A stretch of 35,346 nucleotides of DNA from an uncultured bacterium (GTDB lineage: Bacteria > Planctomycetota > Phycisphaerae > Phycisphaerales > SM1A02): contig CAIWCL010000202.1 in NCBI GenBank assembly GCA_903911205.1, forward strand, positions 1 through 35,346, in the 5' to 3' direction. Each line of letters begins with the position of its first letter. Position 1 is the first letter of the stretch. The notes below the pieces were generated by a model. It saw only the letters and a list, made by a program, of their open reading frames with translations. It had not been told where the DNA came from and made no database searches. The translations under genes and the position numbers were made by a program. Below, in pieces: positions 20,201-25,069 of the stretch.

Positions 20201-21903
20201 GCGATTTGTCGCGTTTCGCGTTCGACAGCGCGCATGCCGTCGACTTGGTTCAATAGCTCGGTGAAACGGGCAATCGACTGCGCGCTTCCGATGAGGACGA
20301 GTTCGCGACTCATGGCATCGAGTTCGATGCGCAGGCTGCGCGCAGCGTCGGCCGCGGGCGTCTGTTGTTCATAGAGTTCGCGCGCCCGAGCCACCGACTG
20401 CTCCGCATCCTTACTCGCGACGCGCATCAATCGCACCTGACGTTCGACGTTCGCGGGGCGGTCGAGTGTTTCGACAATCGCGCGAATGCCAGCGATATCG
20501 GTGGAGTCGCCCGCAACGAGAATTGTGCGTCCGTCCGGGCCCGCAACGAGTGAAATCTCATCCTGTTGGCGCTTCGAAAGCAGCGACTTCGCTGCCGCGA
20601 GAATCGCTTCTGGCGATGCGCTCTCGAGTTCAAGTGCGGCGACGGCACGATCGCCACGAAGACGATCTCGCACGGTCGCCGAAGGTTTCGCAGGCTGCTT
20701 CGACGGGTCAAACCCCTCCATCTCCGCGATGAAGCGTTCGGCGTCATCAATAGAACCAAGGTCGCCCACAATTGTGACGCGCTCCGCCTCAGGAAGCGCG
20801 ACCACCGTCGGCTTCTTTTCAGCGGGATAGCCAGCGAACAACTGCTCGAGCCGCTCTTTTGCAACGGGCGCTTTCACCTTCGAGACCGAGAAGGTCTTCA
20901 TGCCGCGGCCACCCGCAGCGGTTGGTTCTGCTCCACCCGCAACAGGTACATCAAGAAGCTCGATGGTCTGCTTCAACTGATCGATCTTCGCACGCGAACC
21001 ACGCGCCACAATCGCGTTGGTGCGATCGTCCGCTGCAACCACAAGGCCCGCGACGCGATTTTCTTCGATCTTTGTGCGCTTTCCGTCCGCAGGATTCACC
21101 ACGTACTCAACGACGCGCTCGCCCATCAATGCTTGCAAACTCTTCAGCAGATCTGCAGATCGCGCGTGTCGAATCGGGATGAACTCAATGAGATTCTCCA
21201 CGTCTTTGCGATCGATTTCGTCGATGATGCGCTGCAATCGCCTCACCTGCGCCGCGGTTTCGACGAGCAAAATGCTGTTCTGCTGTTCAAGCGCGGTGAC
21301 GGATCCGTAGGTCGCAACAAGGTTCTTCAGTTGCTCTGCGACCGGCTTAGCTTGCGCGTTAAGAAGCGGCATGACGACCGTGACGATCGTGTCATCCGTC
21401 ACTTGCGATGGAACCGTGCCGATGAAGGTCGGCACGTTCTCGCGCTTCATGTCGTCGAGTTTCTGAAGGAACATTCGTCCTCCCTCGACGCGCAGCATGC
21501 AGTTCTGCGTTTGGAGGAGAACGTTCAGCGTTTGGATCGCTTCGTCGAGCGTGTACTCCTTCGGATAGATGTAGTCGACGGTGCCCTTCGGAACGTCAAT
21601 CTCGCGCACGATCGGGTAACCAGTCGTGCGACTGAAGTAGTCGAGAATCTGGTCGTAGGTCTGGCCCTTGAAATTGAAGCGAAGCCGAGTGCCGGATGCC
21701 TGCGATGCGCCCGTCGCAACCTGTTCTGTGGAGGCGTTGGAAGAAGCGGCCGGCGAGGGCGTGGGGGTACCCGACTGCGGGCTCGCTTGCGGGGCTGCCG
21801 CCTGGACCAACGCATCTTGTGCAGCGGTCATCGGGGCGGCGAGTACCGCGGCCACCACGGCGGGTGCCATCGCTCCGGCGTTGCGCGCGCTTCGCTTCTT
21901 CAT
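7318..21903 (-). CDS. gspD: Giant GspD-like secretin with N0/STN-like domain, about 52 tandem secretin-N domains and a C-terminal secretin domain (about 4861 aa)
   Basis: The open frame runs 7318-22035. Start preferred at MKKRSARNAGAMAPAVVAAVLAAPMTAAQ (ATG at 21903, signal peptide, upstream GAAGGAACG SD-like). The C-terminus has VLSNPSVMVENNSEGFIQVGETVRLP...VTRRRANTTVTVKDGQTVVIGGLISDR...KIPLLGDIPLVGALFR...TELLIVLTPHVV, typical of secretins. Confidence 0.95.
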   Translation of the reverse strand: MKKRSARNAGAMAPAVVAAVLAAPMTAAQDALVQAAAPQASPQSGTPTPSPAASSNASTEQVATGASQASGTRLRFNFKGQTYDQILDYFSRTTGYPIVREIDVPKGTVDYIYPKEYTLDEAIQTLNVLLQTQNCMLRVEGGRMFLQKLDDMKRENVPTFIGTVPSQVTDDTIVTVVMPLLNAQAKPVAEQLKNLVATYGSVTALEQQNSILLVETAAQVRRLQRIIDEIDRKDVENLIEFIPIRHARSADLLKSLQALMGERVVEYVVNPADGKRTKIEENRVAGLVVAADDRTNAIVARGSRAKIDQLKQTIELLDVPVAGGAEPTAAGGRGMKTFSVSKVKAPVAKERLEQLFAGYPAEKKPTVVALPEAERVTIVGDLGSIDDAERFIAEMEGFDPSKQPAKPSATVRDRLRGDRAVAALELESASPEAILAAAKSLLSKRQQDEISLVAGPDGRTILVAGDSTDIAGIRAIVETLDRPANVERQVRLMRVASKDAEQSVARARELYEQQTPAADAARSLRIELDAMSRELVLIGSAQSIARFTELLNQVDGMRAVERETRQIAVANAQPSTIAPQLRELAKQVLDPRDGTDFTAPAIEPLDATRAILVSGTPEQVAEMQSLAASLDRPTRDAFAFRAMPVPGVDAQALVARANSIYTQLALGGGAELERPSVEVDASSGALLVSGRRDAVALYENAVAQARLLLPPPRTGKIIPMRAAVAAEVAAKLTPLLASASPVEPSRTVPAAEIRVIEATNALYIVGEVPQIALIESFIRDLDVAAPEALPPLRLLQLRGGDASQVATMLTQRYDTRAPEQRRAQPVRIESDATTNTLVVTAHPAVFEEIRALVDDMNRAGDAGTGPARETFVVALKSARAAELAAALDRLYPPPPVPLDARGRPLPHLQKQKEVFVTADTTTNSLIVEAPAERRASFEELVATLDRTPLPPQAELRTYRVEKGDIERIATSLRDLAARGMLSKPGVDGAKPVEVLVQPEPVSRTLIVAGDATTFEKAEQLLRQLQAVPAKRGVRVVDAGASDPAQLVAKALKLAGLEAGQAASPSVGGMPGATPAANSATTPGTTSATSTTTTPAQPSATDSAPTTLVTNPVVPVIETEIDTANGTIIASGEEEPLSRFADACRQILAATSPGADVRVVPLSHVKAADAKASIEGLASSRLGQAAGFAREPAIEILERTNSLLVAADARQQELLSAIVRNIDVPVGATPPMRILQLRTADAATLASALNAQYAQRSPDEKGAKPVQITAEPQTNALIVAAHPDLLPEIQQVVETLNGSSRQSASDREIRIFSLKVARAAELAKTIDEMYPPPPVPVDPRGRARPELQQPREVVVRADAQTNSLIVDAPVARMAGFEELVKQLDRAQAMPDAEIRTWRVSDANVETLAKTVRDLAQAGQLGPEGTGTIVSVEPVSKTLVVSGSPSVFAKVEAVVRGVEGAAQPSTTLRVFKLKVAKAENLAPLVRSALEGRLAQIEPTLAGKPGRVLDVAADRRSNTLIVSAPDALIPVVEELVRQLDDGSASAGSTEPVVRVRPLSYADATQVSTSLSQALAAATNPVTRELLAVKVIPAAGANALLLVGPASDLDEAEKLVAPLDERPALDSVDAKTFTLTNADASRVAPLVQRLLSDQQETDPRIVLERMRRNRGQADSTPPVRVEADPRTNSLIVSGAARIMSVAEGLIKELDREGDATARSWSVFTPSRAAVAGLVDEARRILDATNSSGLSRVELSALPASGTIVVVGTADGAEKARALLAELDQKAFAAPDADFRVVQLKHVAPDVVVSALNAVLLDRSRWPAQLVAAAKAGAPIVEPKFVADTLNARIVVTAPTDLMPIASKVIDELDRARDGDRPAEIRVYPLSQASAPDVAKAVEQALAARVASQPNVRKPSIAAEPTSNALVVAADPAQLDEVDAIVRTIDVRGPRDAARVRTVFLKNARAVQMAPLVEQLLAGEARRVERTRPSGAVAATEPSLRVIADERLNAVVISATPGALDAAEEMLQQLDVAPGRETDRVVRVLALRNADAGEIAKSLIDLFETDDGTETPPVIRTNAASNSLLVRATEKQFATIEEIVSKLDGATVAGTRTLRSVPLDPSKGDAEDMARLLRRLMESSDADVEVISVEELLKRYEPDTKAPAGQAAPQNGQSSLFPLQTVPATPVAAPTWPAVLPARFAFVALAFAQVAPAGNVVPPAAEVAPKTAVSSKGDEGSGGVTVAVDRDTNSLVLLGSQREIERAMKLVEQASKALPGEGSRVRAIKLPASSDPVALASVVVGAVARMTPAGGAAGDLAKRVAIVPDPETRSLLIVATDRDFESIGQLVATLARSQQTETVVVKSYVLQSAGADRVAEALRAVTTQAGGTRLRALAVTLAGDMAGEPQSEVPFDPSKLRVIVEKAANAITVVGSPQAIAFTDRFVAYADREERAIAPEMRLLPLKHAKATELARTLTSIFASRGRSLSQQGIVVSTPEFAADERTNTLVVWGGTELAPEVERIVARLDEPGTSGRAPLETIALAFAKPSEVSTTIDRLVIGTDNARRERTQVVADDAAGVLLVRADAEVLDEIRGIVREIDRAGARQYPIRQIRLERADAQRVAQAIQKLLDERAQVASGGRARGQRAASVVGDPRSAVIFVAANDQDFAEIEELVKGFDAPEVAAGYEFKVFTLRFARAGELARTVEQMLAEMAGANAEDSATVRADEKRNALIVIGRGDRFALVGEIVATLDVAPTEGEARTVRMYEAKAGELEQVAALVRDTLGERPQRPWESQSAASGSRVITVPKARQLVIRATDQQHAEVKSLLESLAKTLIAEDRETAVIPVEFAAPAELAQTLRQFIDDRAAGAAGGGASATIVPSASGGALLVAGTKDEVGTVRDLVARLDQPQSGGDRQSDIIVLKKGRAVDIARMVAEQFRGRGGAQGVAITPDVRTNALLVSAPGGQFEQVRALVERLDAPSSADETLIRTFALRNAKAEDAVRVLTQSLQLDATGRTQGVAVKVDPSAAAVQVNARIVADRRSNALVVTGTVESFPVIEKLLSQLEESPTRSTIEYRIVPLKAANASEVALTLERLVGDVKPNATEEAPRIEADPAENRLLVAATPEQFERIEAVIDAIDIPPVSKRITEFVALKAAKARGVQEALGYFYGRGALDTDSPAKKSVRIVGDEGTNSLVISAEESEWPAIRELVAKLDNEQYDGSRQLRVVGLRHADARTVASAINEAFKPAPIAPQPAPRGEPVQPIVVQQKLDEQVNASADEFSNNLVVAASPANMRKIEAIIAQLDQPDFAQLPPPRLIEVRYGNPEQLARSIERVYGPGRAAGRDRGLRIVGDAASNALIVRASEEDFAQIAAIAEALQQQATEQGLQVHLLRLKSAPAPRIAAAIREAFAQRARQANLPLSIQIDTVSNGLVVASTGPIFEEIRTLVEQMDALAPDASKGIFIIDLINVAPESAKKIIEEIGLDRPQPADSVSKVISEPLKVSVAAGRSALVIVANPADRDTILSLLKSIDTDPPGADAEVRVVRMKNAAATSIATTLNAMVAQATAPAATGAKQGDLARALQEQVRRLRIQPDGASAPIALDLQKPVKILADATSNSLVLASTADNVRALEEVARLFDSLPVTDAAVVRVIPLSNIQATQFARVVRELFTQGKQIGVLQGTQVKAQAGGATGEALAQDIAITVDDRTNTVVVAGKEEAVAMVDVLRERLDSQVAVGWIEPRIVKLRYADAGAIAETLRAVLVDGSTKLPEGSPLQKQVGRIRMARAAESGTEASAVESDVFVPFTQLVIRPDATTNSLILVGSTQNLEIVDELLKSLDTEAAAPGSLVRLYPLENASASRIGPLLVQLFDQQFAAKTIRAEDRVRVIPDERLNSLVVSTSARSFAVIEELLKSLDQKVAPDIREIRTLELKNASAPRLAAILQRMMDARVDRLKRANPETADLERATIAADERTNQLLVAAGADAFDVVRSLVADLDVAESLEESGVEVVPVGKANIERLAAAIKQILDRRFAELSPEVAKRVKPLVLPDPRTNALLVAGGPEDAALVRQIAARLEEIPSNPAVGVHVLPLAAARAETIAPRIQQLMRDRATSLGTSQTPSDAVSVAPDVASNSLIVASSEENLEIVKGLVELLAKAAKEQLTDKPFEVIILAKTTAADMVRMLDEMYVAEENRRRGDNTVNVSADARLNAVVASGPEADVAAIRRLVAQLDGAKPQTVVEIKYIPLQGANVQETVGLIQSILSGGSLAGRNQQQATVLKYLREIDGSGDGAGTEVEMEISAATRQSISLTPDIRTNTIIVKAPRESMTLIEKMIKDLDSSTSGSQNIRIFKLANADADSMARILKELFNLRQSGNLYVLKPREDGDAAPAIGGDANAALGAPATGTLGSDLTLVPDDRQQLSITVDDRTNSLLVSGTPTYLDLVEKVVNELDAQEANTRDTFVYKLKNATATEVARVVNEFVSEDQRKILETLSTEELPSASKLLEREVTVVGDQKSNTVLVNASPKYLEKVRAIIDELDVDPPQVLIQVLLAEVSLDSAESLGPEFGRARFGDYAVAAGMGNLPGIGGRTGNQLLGSLFSNSGTPNVAIGAEDFELLINALASQSRVQVLSNPSVMVENNSEGFIQVGETVRLPDAVSFSSAGQQSSVTPEDIGILLRVTPSINPEGFVRMEIEPEISRLSLQTTQISENFNSPVVTRRRANTTVTVKDGQTVVIGGLISDRFERVDKKIPLLGDIPLVGALFRQFKENSSKTELLIVLTPHVVRSPAQGGGDAASALSEQGIRKLTLPPELLEQIRKGELQGASINVGGAARDATGDVPSDASGEVVPQDTDASKEPK
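8285..21387 (-). repeat. Protein-level tandem array of about 52 secretin-N (NolW-like) domains, mean period about 84 aa (about 252 bp)
   Basis: A recurring pattern, (P/K/R)L(k/r)xAxAxxxAxxL...D.RTN.L(I/V)V.a....i..L(v)..LD, can be followed by eye through the whole span, e.g. ADERTNTLVVWG, VDDRTNTVVVAG, PDIRTNTIIVKA, VDDRTNSLLVSG. Confidence 0.9.
21455..21695 (-). other. N0/STN-like domain of giant GspD
   Basis: RLRFNFKGQTYDQILDYFSRTTGYPIVREIDVPKGTVDYIYPKEYTLDEAIQTLNVLLQTQNCMLRVEGGRMFLQKL resembles the N-terminal domain of GspD-like secretins. Confidence 0.75.
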
Positions 21904-21973
21904 GCCATCGTTCCTTCGGCAGACGCCAAACCACCCGGACCCGCCGAGTCGCGAGCACGAGAATTGAGTTGAG

Positions 21974-23092
21974 TTACCCCGCGGTCGAAGACCGTTGGGT
22001 GAGATTGCTTCCGACTTGCACGCGGCAGGTTCCACCGGGCAGTTCGAAGACTCCGAAATCGTACTCGACGCGACGGAAAATGAGCTCGCCGATAGCGCTT
22101 CCTGGCTGCAACGTAAGTTGAGATCCTGTCGGAAGATGACGAAGCCAGACTTCCGGTCCTGACGGGCCTTCGACGATGCCCGTCACGAGCCACTCGCCGT
22201 ACGGAAATCCGCTGTCCGGTGCCGGCACTGGAAGCGTGCCCGCTGGGGAGACCGAATTCGCTCCCGGCGATGGCTGTGTTGGAGTCGTCGCGACTGTTAC
22301 CGGAGCTGTCGGCGCTGGCGGAGGTGGGATGCGGAAAGGGTTCGATTCAAAGAGCGCACGGTACCGCTCAGCGGTTGCAAGTGCTTGTGGATCCGGGACT
22401 AGCGGAGCATTGGCCGACTTCCCAGGAAGGAAGAGGGTCGTCAGCTTGAGGGTCATTCGAAGCGCCGATCCATCAGCAGTTGGGTCGAGTCGAATGGACT
22501 CGATCCGCTTCGTCCAAGGTTCGGCTTGGATCCGGTAGATCAGCGGATAGATCTGGCTGGCGCGACCACTGGCGACGACAGAGCCTTCGACCTCGACGAA
22601 GTCGGCCTCGTCCCGAAGCGATCGCTCCTCCGCGCGACGGAACTCGCGTTTCGCGGGCGTCGGCTTGAGCAGCGAACGGCCAGTTGTGACCGAGAACTCC
22701 GTGAATCCCAGTTCCTCGCACACACGGTTGAGGCGCCGCCGAACCTCGCTGTCGACAACTTCCAGTGAAGGACCGAGGGTCCGATTGGCCACCGCCTGCG
22801 TCCGACGTTCAAGTTCCGGGCGACCATCACGCGCTTTGCGAGCTTGCGTCAAGACGCCGACGTAGGTCTCGATCTGCGACTCCGCCTCCACGCGCTCATT
22901 CGAAAGTCGCCGCTCGCCGACGAGGTAGCCCACCGACAGCGCCGCGAGCGCAGCCACCGCAGCGACGATCCAGAGACCGCGCCGAGCCAAGCGTGCGCGG
23001 AGCGAATGACGTTGGCGTGAGCTGCTCGGCAACGACGAGGATGCGGATGACGCGGTGGTTGACGCGATCGTCCCGGAGTTCGAAGTCTTCAT
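21974..23092 (-). CDS. PilO/GspM-like inner-membrane protein with C-terminal PilP/GspC-like HR domain (apparent fusion)
   Basis: One N-terminal TM (GLWIVAAVAALAALSVGYLVG), coiled coil, ferredoxin-like region, Pro-rich linker, then WLVTGIVEGPSGPEVWLRHLPTGSQLTLQPGSAIGELIFRRVEYDFGVFELPGGTCRVQVGSNL. ATGA overlap with the upstream gene. Confidence 0.65.
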   Translation of the reverse strand: MKTSNSGTIASTTASSASSSLPSSSRQRHSLRARLARRGLWIVAAVAALAALSVGYLVGERRLSNERVEAESQIETYVGVLTQARKARDGRPELERRTQAVANRTLGPSLEVVDSEVRRRLNRVCEELGFTEFSVTTGRSLLKPTPAKREFRRAEERSLRDEADFVEVEGSVVASGRASQIYPLIYRIQAEPWTKRIESIRLDPTADGSALRMTLKLTTLFLPGKSANAPLVPDPQALATAERYRALFESNPFRIPPPPAPTAPVTVATTPTQPSPGANSVSPAGTLPVPAPDSGFPYGEWLVTGIVEGPSGPEVWLRHLPTGSQLTLQPGSAIGELIFRRVEYDFGVFELPGGTCRVQVGSNLTQRSSTAG

Positions 23093-24870
23093 TGCTTCGC
23101 CTCCGTGTTGGAAGGTTGACTTGGTGATCGCTCGGCTGCCGAGTCACGCGCCCCGTCCGTTGGCGGCTTCGCGGCATTGTTCGCGCCTGCAGTTGAAGCA
23201 GGCTCCTTCGCCGCCGATGGGGCGAGCTCTGTCGTTCGCAACGTGTATGCGAACGGCGCTGGCAAGCGGCGACCACCGCGCGCATCAGCGCCCGTCGACC
23301 CGAGCGTGTAGCCCTTCTCGCGAACGAGCGCATCACGCAAGGCATCGGCGACGCCGCGATCTTTCGCTTCACCATCGACCACAAAGCGCAATTCAGGCGT
23401 CGCGTCAAACGACCCCGTCTTGCTGTACTCAATCTCCGTTCCTGAAAGCTGCGCGGTCATTCCGTCGAGCACCACAACATTCGGATCAGGCGCGAAACGC
23501 CGAAGAATGTCGAGGTGCGCAAGCCAATCCGGAGAGAGCTGCCCGTGCGCCTCAATGTGCTTCAAGCGAAGCTCGTCGCGCTTCATTCGACGAAGTTCTG
23601 GAAGCGCGTTGCGCGCTTTCGACTCAAGATCATCACGGCGATTCTCTAGGGCGCGCCACTCGCGTGTACCGAGCGTCCAACCGGCAAGCGCCGCAACAAC
23701 CACGACACCGGCGACAAGAAGAATGCGTTGCCGAGTGCGCGCAGCGACATCAATCAATCCGGTCGGCGCGAGAAAATCGATGGCGGAACCATCGCGTCGC
23801 AACGCAAGTTCGTCTTCCAAGAGCGCACCTGCGAGCGGCCAGCACGACGAGAGAAAGGTCTCGCGCGCAGATGCATCGATGCTCGCGTACGTGATCAACG
23901 GATGAGACTCAAGCCGCTGCACCGACGCGCCCGTCAACCGCGCCAATTCCGGCGAAAGTGCCTCAAACACTCCACTCGAACCAAGAAACAGCACGCGTGA
24001 CAACGCGATGTTTGCGCCAGAATCCGCTGATTTCAACGATGCCAACAGCATGCGCACCGCGGGCAACGCTTCTTCACGCGCCGCGAGCGGTCCGCGTCCC
24101 TCTGCAGGAATCGAGAGTCCTCGCGAGGAAAGTAGCGATCCATCTCGTGCGACGATGAGTTCGACCGAATCGACGGTCGTATCGACCACCAAGACAAGTC
24201 CGCGCCGAAGTTCTGGCGCCGATCGAAGCAGCGCAAGCGTGCCGAGTGCGCGAACGGTTGCACGCGCCACAGGAACTTGGACCGCGGCACGCATTGCGGC
24301 GACGGCCGCCGCAGGCACTGCCGCGACAATTGCGCGCGCGCCATCGGAACTCCGGGACTCGATTTGAAAATCACCGAGTGTTTCGACACCTTCCGTTGCC
24401 GTTTCTCGTGCGATGGCCAGCCGCGCCATACTCCGCAACTCTGCCTCATCATCACTCAAAAGTTCGGTGGTCGCGACAACCGCAATCTCCCGCGGAACCA
24501 AGAGCACCGCGGCGCTCGATCCCGATGCGACGAAATCACTTGAAACAGACTCGCCTGGAACTACAGCACTTGCGGTTGAGGAACTTGCGTTTGACGTACT
24601 TGAGACCGAAGAACCTGAGTCCGAAGAACCTGAGTCCGAAGAACCTGAGTCCGAAGAACCTGACCCGCGCTCGAACGTCGCCAGCACTTCGAGTTGCGCG
24701 CCCATGCGACGACACTCAAGAACGCGAACGCACTCCGCCACACGCTCAACCGCGAGCGAACGCGCCTCTCTCCGCATGGAAGACTTCCCTCCGCGCGCAC
24801 CCACGTTGGTCGTGAGCGCGTGAGAGGTGTCGAGAGAACTCGAAGAGGAAGTGTCGCTGAGTGAAGCCAT
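23089..24870 (-). CDS. GspL-like protein: PilM-like actin-fold region fused to PilN-like TM/periplasmic region
   Basis: GLVLVVDTTVDSVELIVARDGSLLSSRGLSIP, PLAGALL and IDFLAPTG (PilM/GspL-like), then a single TM ILLVAGVVVVAALAGWTLG and coiled coil (PilN-like). An alternative start at 24777 has a better SD (GGAGGGAAG). Confidence 0.7.
   Translation of the reverse strand: MASLSDTSSSSSLDTSHALTTNVGARGGKSSMRREARSLAVERVAECVRVLECRRMGAQLEVLATFERGSGSSDSGSSDSGSSDSGSSVSSTSNASSSTASAVVPGESVSSDFVASGSSAAVLLVPREIAVVATTELLSDDEAELRSMARLAIARETATEGVETLGDFQIESRSSDGARAIVAAVPAAAVAAMRAAVQVPVARATVRALGTLALLRSAPELRRGLVLVVDTTVDSVELIVARDGSLLSSRGLSIPAEGRGPLAAREEALPAVRMLLASLKSADSGANIALSRVLFLGSSGVFEALSPELARLTGASVQRLESHPLITYASIDASARETFLSSCWPLAGALLEDELALRRDGSAIDFLAPTGLIDVAARTRQRILLVAGVVVVAALAGWTLGTREWRALENRRDDLESKARNALPELRRMKRDELRLKHIEAHGQLSPDWLAHLDILRRFAPDPNVVVLDGMTAQLSGTEIEYSKTGSFDATPELRFVVDGEAKDRGVADALRDALVREKGYTLGSTGADARGGRRLPAPFAYTLRTTELAPSAAKEPASTAGANNAAKPPTDGARDSAAERSPSQPSNTEAKQ
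24602..24661 (-). repeat. 15-bp in-frame tandem repeat in the GspL-like gene encoding (SSDSG)n
   Basis: gaacctgagtccgaa occurs three times exactly (24611-24655) with partial flanking copies; the translation is SGSSDSGSSDSGSSDSGSS. Confidence 0.95.
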
Positions 24871-24985
24871 TTCGCGCTGAAAACCGTGGGATATCTCGAT
24901 TGGATCTCAACTATGCCTTGAGGGCGCCTGCGATGACCCATGAAAGAAGCGGACTGTGTGCGTTCACTTCGCCGCGATTCACACG

Positions 24986-25069
24986 CGAAGCACCTATCAC
25001 TTCGAAGCACCTCTTACTTCGAAGTACCTCTTACTTCGAGGCACCTCTTACTTCGAGGCGCCCGCACTT
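24986..25069. repeat. 17-bp tandem repeat at the gspK 3' end / gspK-gspL intergenic region, 4 clear units plus a degenerate fifth
   Basis: cgaagcacctatcactt / cgaagcacctcttactt / cgaagtacctcttactt / cgaggcacctcttactt / cgaggcgcccgcactt in direct succession from 24986. Confidence 0.95.

Noticed and set aside
20566-21972. 468-aa plus-strand ORF antisense to the giant secretin (also 8641-9891, 17299-18495 and similar)
   Set aside because: Long antisense ORFs are expected opposite a high-GC coding gene. The translations are Arg/His/Cys-rich with no recognisable domains, while the minus frame has clear secretin motifs throughout.
7318-22035. Giant ORF as an assembly artefact or non-coding open frame in high-GC DNA
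   Set aside because: Protein motifs are conserved in frame throughout, with a proper signal peptide at the start and a canonical secretin domain at the end. A chance open frame would not show this. Long-read confirmation would still be good.
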